64,000 bases of DNA. It comes from Halorussus sp. MSC15.2 (lineage in GTDB: Archaea; Halobacteriota; Halobacteria; Halobacteriales; Haladaptataceae). The notes beneath the pieces were generated by a model. The model saw only the letters and a list, made by a program, of their open reading frames with translations. It had not been told where the DNA came from and made no database searches. The position numbers were made by a program, and so were the translations under genes. The DNA lies in the NCBI RefSeq assembly GCF_010747475.1, contig NZ_VSLZ01000003.1, positions 1 to 64,000 on the forward strand. The letters are read 5' to 3'. Positions 36,294 to 44,994 of the stretch are shown here, piece after piece; within the stretch, counting starts at the first letter, position 1, and the number at the start of each line of letters is the position of its first letter.

Positions 36294-37724
36294 ATGAGTT
36301 CCGAACAAGACCAACTGAAAGAGACAAACACGGAAGAGCGCTTCGCGTTCAAGAAAGAGGAGAGCGCGGCGGTCAAATCCGGGAAGGGGCTGACCGAGGA
36401 GGTCGTGAACCTCATCAGCGACGACAAGGACGAACCCGACTGGATGCGCGAGCGACGCCTCCGCGCGCTCGAACACTACCACAACATGCCCCTGCCCACC
36501 GACTGGCCCGGGCAACCCGACCTCACCCAACTCGACATCGAAGAAATCGTCCCCTACATCCGCCCCGACGTCGACAAACGCGAAGGTGCCGATAGCTGGG
36601 ACGACCTGCCAGAGGACATCCAAGACACCTTCGAGAAACTCGGCATTCCCGAAGCCGAGCGCAAGGCCCTCTCCGGGGTCGGTGCGCAATACGAGTCGGA
36701 GGTCGTCTACCAGAACATGCAGGAGCAGTGGGAGGAGAAAGGCGTCGTGTTCTGCAACATGGACGAGGCGGTCCGCGAACACGAAGACCTCGTCAAAGAG
36801 CACTTCATGACCTCCTGCGTTCCCCCGAGCGACAACAAGTTCGCCGCGCTCCACGGCGCGGTGTGGTCCGGTGGGTCGTTCGTCTACGTCCCCGAGGACG
36901 TAACTGTGGAGATGCCCGTCCAGGCCTACTTCCGGATGAACTCGGAAGGGATGGGCCAGTTCGAGCACACTCTCATCATCGCCGAAGAGGGCTCGGAGGT
37001 CCACTACATCGAAGGCTGCAGTGCGCCCAAGTACGGCAGCCACAACCTCCACTCCGGCGGCGTCGAAGTCTTCGTCGGCGAAGACGCTCACGTCCAGTAC
37101 AGCACCGTGCAGAACTGGTCGAAAAACACCTACAACCTCAACACTAAACGCGCCCTCGTCGAGAAGGGCGGCCGCATGGAGTGGGTCTCGGGCAGCATGG
37201 GGTCGAAAGCCACCATGCTCTACCCCTGCTCCATCCTCAAGGGCCGCGGCGCCTCCGCGAACCACATCTCCATCGCGTTCGCGGGCGAAGGCCAGAACAT
37301 CGACACCGGCGCCAAAGTCTACCACAACGCCCCGCGGACGAATTCGACTATCGAATCCAAGTCCATCAGTAAGGACGGCGGCCGCACCAACTACCGCGGT
37401 CTCGTCCAGATTTCGGAGGGCGCGACCGACTCCAGCACTAGCGTCGAGTGCGACGCGCTGATGTTCGACAACGACTCGGTCTCCGACACCATGCCCTACA
37501 TGGAAATCGACGAGTCGAAAGTCGACGTCGCCCACGAGGCCACCGTCGGCAAAATCGGCGACGAAGACGTCTTCTACCTCCAATCCCGAGGGCTGGACGA
37601 CGACGACGCCAAGCAGATGATTGTCTCCGGCTTCATCGAACCCATCACCGAGGAACTGCCTATCGAGTACGCCGTGGAACTGAATCGTCTCATCGAACTC
37701 GAAATGGAGGGGAGTCTCGGATGA
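36294..37724 (+). CDS. sufB: Iron-sulfur cluster scaffold protein SufB
   Basis: This 476-residue SufB starts with the usual GKGLTEEVVNLISDDKDEPDWM region and then the long beta-helix core, with MTSCVPPSDNKFAALHGAVWSGGSFVYVP. Conserved features near the C-terminus include RGLVQISEGATDS and SVECDALMFDNDS. SufB with SufC and SufD forms the scaffold on which [4Fe-4S] clusters are built. It lies nine bases after sufC and overlaps the sufD start by four bases. Confidence 0.96.
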   Translation: MSSEQDQLKETNTEERFAFKKEESAAVKSGKGLTEEVVNLISDDKDEPDWMRERRLRALEHYHNMPLPTDWPGQPDLTQLDIEEIVPYIRPDVDKREGADSWDDLPEDIQDTFEKLGIPEAERKALSGVGAQYESEVVYQNMQEQWEEKGVVFCNMDEAVREHEDLVKEHFMTSCVPPSDNKFAALHGAVWSGGSFVYVPEDVTVEMPVQAYFRMNSEGMGQFEHTLIIAEEGSEVHYIEGCSAPKYGSHNLHSGGVEVFVGEDAHVQYSTVQNWSKNTYNLNTKRALVEKGGRMEWVSGSMGSKATMLYPCSILKGRGASANHISIAFAGEGQNIDTGAKVYHNAPRTNSTIESKSISKDGGRTNYRGLVQISEGATDSSTSVECDALMFDNDSVSDTMPYMEIDESKVDVAHEATVGKIGDEDVFYLQSRGLDDDDAKQMIVSGFIEPITEELPIEYAVELNRLIELEMEGSLG

Positions 37725-38932
37725 CTGCGACGCAGGTACACGAGACCATCTCGGAGGAGACGGTCCGACAGATATCCGACGAACTCGGCGAACCCGACTG
37801 GCTGCTCGAGACGCGTCTCGAGGCGCTCGACGCGCTCTCGGACCTCGACATGCCCGACGTGATTCGGACGCCCGGCCGCAACTGGACCAACCTCCACGCG
37901 CTCGACTTCGAGGGCTTCGTGGACCCGCTCGACGCTGCGGAGGAGAAAGACCAAGTCGGTCCCGAGGACGCCGAAGTCCTGTCCATCGCCGAGGCGGTCG
38001 AGGAGCGCGAGGACCTCCTGCAGGAACACTTCGGGTCGGTCGTCGACCCGCAGGAGAACTACCTGACCGCGCTCTCGACAGCGCTGTTCAGCACGGGCAC
38101 GGTCGTCTACGTCCCGAAGAACGTGGACGCCGAGGACGTGACCATCCGGACCACGCAGAACTCCCAGTCGCTGTTCAACTACACGCTGGTCGTCACCGAG
38201 CAGTCGAGTTCGGTGACGATTATGGAGCGACAGGACACCGGCGAGGACGTCGAGGGCGACCGCTACTACAGCGGCGTGGTGGAAGTCGCCGCGGGCGAGA
38301 ACAGCCACGTCCAGTACGGGTCGCTGCAGGACCTCGACGAGCAGACGTACAACTACACGCTCAAGCGCGGTGAGGCCGCCGACTACGCCACGGTCAACTG
38401 GATTGAGGGCAACCTCGGCTCCCGTCTCACCAAGTCCTCCGTCGAGACCGAACTGAACGGCGAAGGCTCGGAGACCAAGACGGTCGGGGCCTTCTTCGGT
38501 CATGACGACCAGCACTTCGACATCGCGGCCCGCGTCTGGCACAACACGGCCCACACCACCGCGGACCTCGTGACCCGCGGCGTGCTCGACGACGACGCCC
38601 GCTCGGTGTACGAGGGCGTTCAGGACGTCGGCCGCGAGGCGTGGGACACCAACTCCTACCAGCGCGAGAACACGCTGATGCTCTCCGACGAGAGCGAGGC
38701 CGACGCGTCGCCGAAGCTCATCATCAACAACCACGATACCGAGGCCAGCCACTCGGCCACGGTCGGCCAAATCGACGAGGAGGACATGTTCTACATGACC
38801 TCCCGCGGACTCGACGACGAGTCCGCTCGGAACATGCTGGTCGAGGGCTTCTTCGTCCCCGTCCTCGAAGAAATCGAGGTCGAGGAACTCGCCGAGGACC
38901 TCCAGACCAAGGTCCGCGAACGGCTTCGGTAA
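37721..38932 (+). CDS. sufD: Iron-sulfur cluster assembly protein SufD
   Basis: This 403-residue SufB paralogue has the beta-helix core and the C-terminal motif SHSATVGQIDEEDMFYMTSRGLDD, including the histidine used at the SufB-SufD interface. The ATG at 37721 overlaps the sufB stop (ATGA). Upstream codons in the same frame are inside sufB and look non-coding. Last gene of the suf operon, followed by a clear terminator hairpin and T-run. Confidence 0.95.
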   Translation: MTATQVHETISEETVRQISDELGEPDWLLETRLEALDALSDLDMPDVIRTPGRNWTNLHALDFEGFVDPLDAAEEKDQVGPEDAEVLSIAEAVEEREDLLQEHFGSVVDPQENYLTALSTALFSTGTVVYVPKNVDAEDVTIRTTQNSQSLFNYTLVVTEQSSSVTIMERQDTGEDVEGDRYYSGVVEVAAGENSHVQYGSLQDLDEQTYNYTLKRGEAADYATVNWIEGNLGSRLTKSSVETELNGEGSETKTVGAFFGHDDQHFDIAARVWHNTAHTTADLVTRGVLDDDARSVYEGVQDVGREAWDTNSYQRENTLMLSDESEADASPKLIINNHDTEASHSATVGQIDEEDMFYMTSRGLDDESARNMLVEGFFVPVLEEIEVEELAEDLQTKVRERLR

Positions 38933-38956
38933 GCCGATTCGGCCCTCGCTGTTTCG

Positions 38957-38993
38957 CCAGCGGTGTCGCTGGACGTTCGTTCTCTCGTTTTTT
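38957..38993 (+). terminator. Terminator of the suf operon
   Basis: A perfect 6-bp stem CCAGCG-GTGT-CGCTGG at 38957-38972 is followed by a pyrimidine-rich stretch ending in TTTTTT at 38988-38993, 25 bases after the sufD stop. It separates sufCBD from the ferritin-like gene. Confidence 0.6.
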
Positions 38994-39090
38994 CGTCTCG
39001 CTGTCGAGTTTAATCACATCTGTTAAGTCCCCCAGCGCCCCAGTTAGGCACGATGACTGACGTATCGCCGTTCGAGCGCGGGTGGTCGAC

Positions 39091-39582
39091 GTGAGCGTCG
39101 GCCAGCGCGTCTCGACCGACCATCAACTCGCCCGCCTGCTCCAAATCGCGATGGTACTGGAGGAGGTCGTGGAAGTTCGCGCGGCGCGTCACTACGAGAC
39201 GCTCTCGCCCGAGGAGCGCGACGAAGACGTCGAGGAACTGCTCGACGAGGCCCGCGAGGAGTCCGCGGCCCACCGAAAGCAACTGGAATCGCTCATCGAC
39301 CAGTTGGACGCCGAAGCGGTTCCGCTCGAAGAAATCGAGATGCTGGTGGAGGGTCACTACGCCCAGACGGGACCGGAAGATTTCGACGGTGTCCTCTACG
39401 ACCAACTCCACGGCGAGGAGACCGCCTACAAGTTCTACGACGACCTCATCGAGGCCATCGAGGTCAGCGACACCGAGTTCACCCTCGACCGCGAGGAGTT
39501 GCTTACTACGTTGAAGGCGATTCGCGAGGAGGAGGCCGAAGGCGTCGAGGAAGTGACCCAAGTGATGGAGGCCCGAGAATGA
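39091..39582 (+). CDS. Ferritin-like domain protein
   Basis: This 163-residue helical protein has conserved Glu/His pairs across four helices (VLEEVVEVRAARHY, ESAAHRKQLESLI, EEIEMLVEGHY, GEETAYKFYDDLIEAIE) that suggest a di-iron ferritin-like bundle. The GTG at 39091 is chosen as start (SVGQRVSTDHQLARLLQ); another GTG lies at 39082. It overlaps the DtxR-family gene by four bases (ATGA at 39579), which links it to metal-dependent control. Iron storage or sensing is inferred. Confidence 0.8.
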   Translation: MSVGQRVSTDHQLARLLQIAMVLEEVVEVRAARHYETLSPEERDEDVEELLDEAREESAAHRKQLESLIDQLDAEAVPLEEIEMLVEGHYAQTGPEDFDGVLYDQLHGEETAYKFYDDLIEAIEVSDTEFTLDREELLTTLKAIREEEAEGVEEVTQVMEARE

Positions 39583-40007
39583 ACACGGCAGACCAGTATC
39601 TAAAGGCGATTTATCTCGTGCAGAAGATGGAGAACGGTCCCGCTTCGACCGGCAGACTCGCCGACCGACTCGACGTGAGTCCCGCGAGCGTCAACGAGAT
39701 GATTGGCAAACTTCAGGAGCGCGGTCTCGCCGACCACGAGAAGTACAAGGGGGTCAGCCTCACCGACGAGGGAATCGAGCAGGCCCGCGAGGCGCTCCAG
39801 ACCTACTGCATCATCGAGCGCTTCCTCCACAACGTCCTCGAAGTCGAGGAGTTCCCGAGCGAGGCGAAAGCCCTCGAGAGCGTCATCGACGAGACCGTCG
39901 CGGAGCGACTCGACACCATCATCGACCGCGAACCCCAGTGTCCGGACTGTTTCGACGCCGAAGCCGACATGTGCGCCGAACTGGTCCGCGAAGGCGAAGC
40001 GGACTAA
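39579..40007 (+). CDS. DtxR/MntR-family metal-dependent transcriptional regulator
   Basis: This 142-residue repressor has an N-terminal winged helix (TGRLADRLDVSPASVNEMIGKLQERGLADHEKYKG) and a metal-binding/dimerisation domain (ERFLHNVLEVEEFPSEAKALES). A Cys-rich end (QCPDCFDAEADMC) resembles haloarchaeal SirR proteins. It has no FeoA/SH3 domain, so it is a short form. It is translationally coupled to the ferritin-like gene and lies just after sufCBD, whose promoter carries a DtxR-like box. It is the best local candidate regulator. Confidence 0.88.
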   Translation: MNTADQYLKAIYLVQKMENGPASTGRLADRLDVSPASVNEMIGKLQERGLADHEKYKGVSLTDEGIEQAREALQTYCIIERFLHNVLEVEEFPSEAKALESVIDETVAERLDTIIDREPQCPDCFDAEADMCAELVREGEAD

Positions 40008-40078
40008 TCTGTGGGTCCTTCTCGGTGGCTTTCTATTGCGATACGTTCAAGTGCGTCTTGCGATTATGTGGAAACGAA

Positions 40079-40126
40079 GTCCCGTGGTGGTGAGAGAATC
40101 CGGAGGATTCTCGACGCTCACGGGAC
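40079..40126 (+). repeat. Two-tier inverted repeat upstream of tRNA-Gln
   Basis: Outer 8-bp arms GTCCCGTG (40079-40086) and CACGGGAC (40119-40126) enclose an inner perfect 8-bp stem GAGAATCC-GGA-GGATTCTC (40093-40111). The left outer arm is part of a 15-base copy (40075-40089) of the tRNA-Gln 5' end at 40143-40157. It may be a terminator, a repeat element or part of a duplicated tRNA boundary. Confidence 0.6.
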
Positions 40127-40145
40127 GAGCGAACGACGTGAGCGA

Positions 40146-40248
40146 AGTCCCGTGGTGTAGTGGCCAATCATATGGGCCTTTGGACGTGGTGAGTTACGAG
40201 TCGCTACGGAAGATAGCCCATGACGGCGGTTCGAATCCGCCCGGGACT
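40146..40248 (+). tRNA. tRNA-Gln (anticodon TTG) with a 31-nt intron
   Basis: The cloverleaf shows acceptor AGTCCCG/CGGGACT, anticodon stem TGGGC (40173-40177) with GCCCA (40216-40220), and T-arm GGCGG-TTCGAAT-CCGCC. The loop CTTTGGA carries TTG at 40180-40182. A 31-base intron occupies 40184-40214, between positions 37 and 38, the canonical archaeal site removed by the splicing endonuclease. Confidence 0.92.
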
Positions 40249-40372
40249 ATTCTACTGCGAGCAAACGTGTGAACGACAGGTATTCCTCGTAACTACTCCA
40301 CATCGTCGCGTCTGACGCTCACGACGAACCAGCAATCAGTGACGTCATCGACACACCCCCATCGCTACTGAC

Positions 40373-41071
40373 TCAGGACAACCGGTCCGCGAGGTCGTGG
40401 AAGTCCTCCACGACGATGTCCGGGTCCGGACCTAACTCCTCGTGAGGAGCGTTCTCCTCCGGGCGCGAGAGCCACGCCGTGCGCATTCCGGCGTGTTTCG
40501 CTCCCCAAACGTCGCGCATGCTCCCGCCGGAGACGTGGAGTATTCTGTCGATTGGCGTTCCGACTCGCTCGGCGGCGTGGCGGTAGATAGCCGAGTCAGG
40601 TTTGTACACCTCGATTTCGTCGGCGCTTATGGTGTCGGTGACGATACCATCTAGGTCTGCGGTCTCGACGAGGTGGTCGAGCATCTCCGGATTCCCGTTC
40701 GAGAGGACGTACACCTCGTACCCTAAATCCGTGACGCGGTCGATTCCGTCGGTCACGTCTTCGAAGACGGTGAGTCGGTCCTCGTAGACCGTGCGTCGAA
40801 TCCGGTCGCGGACGTCCGCAGAGACGTCGTACCCGTTCGCTTCGAGGGCGTATCGCAGTCCCTGCCCGACGAGTTCCCAGAACGGTCGATACTCGTCGAT
40901 GTCGTTCGCGACCATCGAGTAGTTGATGTACTGCGACCGCCAGCGTTGGGACACCGTCTCGGCGTCGTCCATCCCGTCGACGTGTTCCTCTAGCGCTTCT
41001 ATCTGGGAACCGACGTCCACGAGTGTGGTGTACGAATCGACCGTGACTGTCGTGACTGCTTCGGAGTCCAT
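40373..41071 (-). CDS. HAD hydrolase, haloacid dehalogenase type II
   Basis: This 232-residue protein has nucleophile Asp12 in TVTVDSYTTLVDV, motif II YVLSNGNPEMLDH, and the lysine in EIEVYKPDSAIYRHAAERVG. The HVSGGSMRDVWGAKHAGMRTAWL segment is typical of L-2-haloacid dehalogenases. The helical cap (about residues 18-90) is present. Substrate is not certain, since many such proteins are phosphatases. The ATG at 41071 is preferred to the longer open frame, whose first 25 residues do not resemble the family. Confidence 0.85.
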   Translation of the reverse strand: MDSEAVTTVTVDSYTTLVDVGSQIEALEEHVDGMDDAETVSQRWRSQYINYSMVANDIDEYRPFWELVGQGLRYALEANGYDVSADVRDRIRRTVYEDRLTVFEDVTDGIDRVTDLGYEVYVLSNGNPEMLDHLVETADLDGIVTDTISADEIEVYKPDSAIYRHAAERVGTPIDRILHVSGGSMRDVWGAKHAGMRTAWLSRPEENAPHEELGPDPDIVVEDFHDLADRLS

Positions 41072-41273
41072 GTCGTAATCGCGCACCGCAAACGTCCATA
41101 ATTGTTTGTCACTGTCGGAGTGACAGAGTTGCCGATAGAACCGCAACTCGTGCTCCCACCGCGTTCTCCAAGCACTCGGTTCCGAGGCGGAGAGGGAGTG
41201 TTCTCACGTTCAGTTCGTTGGCGCACCATCTGCAGTTACCTATTTCACGCCCAACGTTGACTAGTAGCATCCT

Positions 41274-41483
41274 ATGTCCCTCCCCGTCGAACTCGCCGTC
41301 GGCGTCGTCCTGCTCGCGTGGGGGTTCGCGGACTACCTGTTTCCACAGACCGTCCTCCGCACGCAATCGAACCTCCTCAACGTCCCGCCCGAACCGGAGG
41401 AGTCGCTCGCCCGGCACAAACGGCGAGTCGGACTCGTCTGCATCCTCGCAGGTCTGCTAGCCGTCGTCGCGGCGGTCGGATGA
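41274..41483 (+). CDS. Small two-helix membrane protein
   Basis: This 69-residue protein has hydrophobic helices at about residues 3-22 and 51-68 joined by a basic/acidic loop (NLLNVPPEPEESLARHKRR). It starts at an ATG preceded by an AT-rich stretch. Function unknown. It faces the divergent HAD gene. Confidence 0.65.
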   Translation: MSLPVELAVGVVLLAWGFADYLFPQTVLRTQSNLLNVPPEPEESLARHKRRVGLVCILAGLLAVVAAVG

Positions 41484-41660
41484 GGGTGCTTACCGCGTTA
41501 CAAACACTCTTTACACCCCACTTATATTCCCTCTATTCAAGGAGAAAATTATAAAGCGTCGTCAGGCGATACATAACAAAGCCACTACGCACTGTGGTTT
41601 CGCACGCATGGTCCCCACTCGTCTGCATCGCGCCGCCGACCGCCCGCCAACCGGAGAACG

Positions 41661-41960
41661 ATGGAACTGACGTGGCTGGTAGCCTCGTCGATACTCCTCG
41701 TCAGCGTCGGGTACGGCTTCCTCAGGCGCGCTCGGCGAACCCGGGTCGTCTGCTGGACCCGACTCGGCGCGTCGCTGTTCGCTCTCGCCACGCGCGACCT
41801 GTTCCAGTCGCGCGAGCGGGGTCGGCCCGCCGCGTCGCCGGTCGGCGAGTCGGCGACGCGCGCCGAACGAACCCGCACCGAGCGAGCGCAGACCGACGAC
41901 GAGCGACGGACCCCGCTCTTCGTCCGACTCCGTCGGCGAGTCGCCGGATGGCTCAACTGA
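41661..41960 (+). CDS. Small membrane-anchored basic protein, tentative
   Basis: This 99-residue frame has one N-terminal hydrophobic helix (about residues 4-20) and then a basic, Arg-rich tail. The basic composition is unusual for this genome, so coding status is uncertain. It is kept because it starts with a plausible membrane anchor and fills an otherwise empty gap before alaX. Confidence 0.4.
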   Translation: MELTWLVASSILLVSVGYGFLRRARRTRVVCWTRLGASLFALATRDLFQSRERGRPAASPVGESATRAERTRTERAQTDDERRTPLFVRLRRRVAGWLN

Positions 41961-42055
41961 ACCGGGGATACCGCTGGAATCCGACACGAGCGACTCGACC
42001 GGCGTCCGTTTCCGCCAGCGGACCGATTAAGCGTCTCGAACGCCTTTGGCCGACC

Positions 42056-42781
42056 GTGACCGAGCAACGCTACCTCCCCGACGCCGACGACGTGACCGAG
42101 TTCGAGGCCACCGCGACCGAGGCGACCGACGACTACGTCGTCCTCGACGGGACGTACTTCTACCCGGAGGGCGGCGGCCAACCGGCCGACCGCGGCGAAC
42201 TGTCTTGGGACGGCGGCAGCGCCGCGGTGACGAAGGTGCGGAAGAACCACGGCGACGTTCGCCACTACGTCGAGGACGTGGAAGGCGACCTGCCCGACTC
42301 TGGCGACCGAGTGCGGGGCGAAATCGACGCCGAGCGCCGCGAGGCCCACCGCCGGATGCACACCGCCCAGCACGTCGTCTCGCGCGTGGTCCTCGACGAG
42401 TACGGCGCGGCCACCGCCGGCAATCAGGTCCACGCCGACCGCTCGCGCATCGACTTCGAACCCGCGGAGTTCTCCGCGGCGGACGTGGAGCGAATCGAGC
42501 GCCTGTCAAACGAGGCCATCGAGCGTGACCTCGAAGTAACCAAGGCCGAGCGCCCGCGCGAGGAGGTCGAGGAGCGCACGGAGGAGGGTCGCGCACTGCT
42601 CGACCTCATTCCCGACCACGTGGACCCGCTCCGGGTGGTCGAAATCGAGGGCTTCGACTACTGCCCCTGCGGCGGGACCCACGTCGATAGCCTCGGCGAC
42701 CTCGGCCGCGTCGAGATAACGAACCGGGAGTCGAAGGGCGAGGCGACCGAGCGCATCGAGTACGAACTGCGGAGGACGTAG
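42056..42781 (+). CDS. alaX: Alanyl-tRNA editing protein AlaX
   Basis: This 241-residue free-standing editing domain hydrolyses Ser-tRNA(Ala) or Gly-tRNA(Ala) made in error. Zinc ligands are HTAQH in the centre and CPCGGTH near the C-terminus, in the AlaRS-editing order. The start FYPEGGGQPADRG region is intact. A GTG at 42056 is the proposed start, about 30 bases after the TATA-like GATTAAGC at 42023-42030; no ATG fits, so the start is moderately uncertain. Confidence 0.88.
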   Translation: MTEQRYLPDADDVTEFEATATEATDDYVVLDGTYFYPEGGGQPADRGELSWDGGSAAVTKVRKNHGDVRHYVEDVEGDLPDSGDRVRGEIDAERREAHRRMHTAQHVVSRVVLDEYGAATAGNQVHADRSRIDFEPAEFSAADVERIERLSNEAIERDLEVTKAERPREEVEERTEEGRALLDLIPDHVDPLRVVEIEGFDYCPCGGTHVDSLGDLGRVEITNRESKGEATERIEYELRRT

Positions 42782-42936
42782 CGAGGCCCGAATCACGTCT
42801 CGACGTATCGTGGAAAAAATACGACGAGGAGGTGATGGCCGGTCGCACGAACGGCGGGAGATTCCGGACGACGCCCCAAAAAACGCGTCTTCGGTTCGGA
42901 GTCCCATCGTCGTAAGCCTAAAGAGTCAATCATTCG

Positions 42937-42943
42937 TTTATAC
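42937..42943 (+). promoter_or_regulatory. TATA-box upstream of the HD-domain gene
   Basis: TTTATAC lies about 45 bases before the GTG start at 42986. Transcription would begin near 42965, leaving a short leader with an AGGTGG ribosome-binding sequence at about 42974-42980. Confidence 0.45.
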
Positions 42944-42985
42944 GAGTAAGAATGAGTACGGACATCTGCGAATCGAGGTGGTTCT

Positions 42986-43696
42986 GTGGGCGTCGAAATT
43001 AAGGAGTCGCCCGTCACGGACAGCGAATTCGAGGAGATGGAGGACTTCGTGTACGAGTATCTCGTCGCCAGCGTCGAGAACGAGGACGGCGGCGGCCGGA
43101 TGCGGTGGTACCCGTGGCACTCCGCGGAGTACCGGTTCAACCACATCCTCAACGTCGTGGACCTCGCGGGCACCATCGCCGAGAAGGAGGGCGCGAACGT
43201 GGACGTGGCGCGCGTCGCGGCGCTGTTCCACGACATCGCCAAACTCGACGCCGACCAAGACGTTCACGCCGAGGAGGGCGCGCGCATCGCCCGGAAGTAC
43301 CTCGAAACGCACGGCGACTTCCCGGAATCGTTCATCGAGGAGGTCTGCAAAGCGGTCGAGAACCACTCGTATCAGGGCGACCTGACCGACCTGCCGAAGG
43401 AGACCCAGTGTCTCATCGAGGCCGACCTGCTCGACAAGGTGGGCGCGAACGGCACCGCGCTGATGCTCCTGCGGATGGGCTACGAGGCCCGCACCCACAT
43501 GGACGCCGCGGAGATGGTCGACAGAGTGATGGAGCGCGGGAAGGACGCCACCAAGCGGGTCCAGACCGAGACCGCGGAGGGAATCGCACACAGGCGTCTG
43601 AAGCGCGTCAAGTGGTTCCGAGAGTGGCTCGAAGAGGAGGTGCCGGAGATGGACTGCGAGGAGTCGCCCGACCGCCGGACGCAACGACGACCGTAA
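42986..43696 (+). CDS. HD-domain phosphohydrolase
   Basis: This 236-residue enzyme has metal-binding residues in HILNVVDLA, ALFHDIAKLD (the HD pair) and VENHSYQGD, and a later aspartate in EADLLDKVGANG. This pattern fits the YedJ/HDIG-like nucleotide phosphohydrolases. The GTG at 42986 has an AGGTGG sequence upstream and a TATA-box at 42937. Substrate unknown. The gene is followed by a repeat-rich intergenic stretch. Confidence 0.85.
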   Translation: MGVEIKESPVTDSEFEEMEDFVYEYLVASVENEDGGGRMRWYPWHSAEYRFNHILNVVDLAGTIAEKEGANVDVARVAALFHDIAKLDADQDVHAEEGARIARKYLETHGDFPESFIEEVCKAVENHSYQGDLTDLPKETQCLIEADLLDKVGANGTALMLLRMGYEARTHMDAAEMVDRVMERGKDATKRVQTETAEGIAHRRLKRVKWFREWLEEEVPEMDCEESPDRRTQRRP

Positions 43697-43819
43697 CGAG
43701 GCCGCGTTCGGGTCCAGAATCGGCCGCTTTTCGCCGCCCGAGCAGTGGCTTCCGTCGCGACGAATGGACGGGGAAATCACCGCAGTAGTACTTCGAACGT
43801 AACTGTTCGGCACTTACCG

Positions 43820-43891
43820 CGACACGGCTAGCTACTCCTCGAGCGACACGGCTAGCTACAGCGCGAACGACACGGCTAGCTACTGCTTGAA
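43820..43891 (+). repeat. 24-bp tandem repeat, three units
   Basis: Units start at 43820, 43844 and 43868. Each begins with the identical 16 bases CGACACGGCTAGCTAC followed by eight variable bases (TCCTCGAG, AGCGCGAA, TGCTTGAA). The core contains GCTAGC, and CTAG is a rare word in haloarchaeal DNA. Confidence 0.85.
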
Positions 43892-44087
43892 CAGAGGAGT
43901 CCGGCACCGTCACTGCACCGCGACACCGCGACCGGCACTGCGACCGCACAACACCCACCACGACACCACAGCACCACCGCGACCGCACGGCACCGCCACC
44001 GCGCCCCGTTCCTCCCCGCTTGCACGCTCGGTAGCGCCCGCACCGCGACGCGCTGCCGAGCGAGCGGCGCGTCCCGTGGACTGTGAC

Positions 44088-44159
44088 GATTCACGAAACG
44101 GGGGACGGCGAGAATCACGAAACGGGGGACAGCGACGGTCCGCGAAATTGGGAAACAGC
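44088..44159 (+). repeat. 24-bp tandem repeat, two good units and one degenerate unit
   Basis: Units start at 44088 and 44112, differing at only two positions (GATTCACGAAACGGGGGACG and GAATCACGAAACGGGGGACA, then GCGA). A third unit at 44136 keeps CGCGAA...GGGAAACAGCG. In one plus-strand frame they encode HETGD-containing 8-residue units. The sequence differs from the array at 43820. Confidence 0.8.
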
Positions 44160-44215
44160 GGGGACGCACGAGATGGGCGTGGTGCAGTGCGGTGAGGTGG
44201 TTCAATCGGTCTCGG

Positions 44216-44887
44216 CTACGCCAGCATCCCGCCGGCCTTCGAGAGGAACGAGAGACCCGCGAGCGCGAGGACCACCGCGCTGAGGTAAGCGACGGCGGGC
44301 GCGAACGCGTCCACGCGTCGCCCGACCGTCACCAGCGCGGCAGGGAATCCCGTAATCCAGAGTGCGATGCCGCCGAAGAAGCCGACCACGATGACCGGGC
44401 TTCCCGTCGATATCGTCAGACCGCCGAGCGCGTCGAGCGCGAACGTGCCGGGGTCGAGCAGGCCCACGCCCGCCGTGAGCCACCAGAGAATCTGGTAGGG
44501 GTTGGTCAGCGCCAGCACGAACGCCTTCCGGAAGCCCTTGCTGTCGCCCCCGGTCGCCGCGCCGCCGTCCGCGGCGGCGTCGCCGCCGAACGCCGCGCTG
44601 GCGTCGGCGACCGTCCCGTACGCGAAGTACAGCATCAGCAGGCCGCCGACGCCGAACAGCACGCTCTGGACCACCGGAACGTCGCGTACTACCGTAACGA
44701 CACCTAGCAGCGCGAGAACGAAGAAGCAGGCGTCGGCCGACATCGCGCCGAGACCGGCGCGGAACCCCGACCCCCATCCCCGGAGGACGCTCTCCTCGGC
44801 GATGATGGCGTTCATGGGGCCGGGCGGGGCCGCCAGCGAGAGTCCGAGCGCGACCCCCGCCAGCGCCGACGCGACTGCTTGAAACAT
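44216..44887 (-). CDS. LysE/RhtB-family transporter
   Basis: This 223-residue membrane protein has six hydrophobic helices. The family start is GLSLAAPPGPMNAIIAEESVLRGW, with the conserved PPGP, and the second half-repeat contains FVLALTNPYQILWW with NPYQ. Members export amino acids or related compounds; the substrate is unknown. A short Gly/Ala/Asp-rich loop sits at about residues 100-118. The ATG at 44887 is preferred; the frame above it is Arg-rich. It lies downstream of the FeoA-type DtxR gene on the same strand (107-base gap). Confidence 0.87.
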   Translation of the reverse strand: MFQAVASALAGVALGLSLAAPPGPMNAIIAEESVLRGWGSGFRAGLGAMSADACFFVLALLGVVTVVRDVPVVQSVLFGVGGLLMLYFAYGTVADASAAFGGDAAADGGAATGGDSKGFRKAFVLALTNPYQILWWLTAGVGLLDPGTFALDALGGLTISTGSPVIVVGFFGGIALWITGFPAALVTVGRRVDAFAPAVAYLSAVVLALAGLSFLSKAGGMLA

Positions 44888-44994
44888 CGCTCGAAGGTAG
44901 GGACCCCGGCCGAGAAAAAACTGTCTCTCCGTGGAGAACTCGGGCCGAGTCGCTCTCGGAGACCGCCGTGGGCCGAGTCGCCACCGCGCGTTCC

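Larger units (their letters stand above)
43697..44215. other. Repeat-rich intergenic region of 519 bases
   Basis: No supported gene lies here. The stretch holds two sets of 24-base tandem units (43820-43891 and 44088-44159) separated by about 195 bases of C/A/G-rich low-complexity DNA (CACCGCGAC-like words, 43900-44000). The 24-base period equals eight codons, so this could be the remains of a repeat-protein gene; the frames available are short and basic. Confidence 0.55.

Noticed and set aside
41661-41960. Treating the small Arg-rich frame as certain
   Set aside because: Only one hydrophobic helix supports it; retained as a low-confidence gene rather than a finding.
43820-43891. Tandem 24-bp repeats as a CRISPR array
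   Set aside because: Units are directly adjacent with only eight variable bases, too short for spacers, and no cas genes are present.
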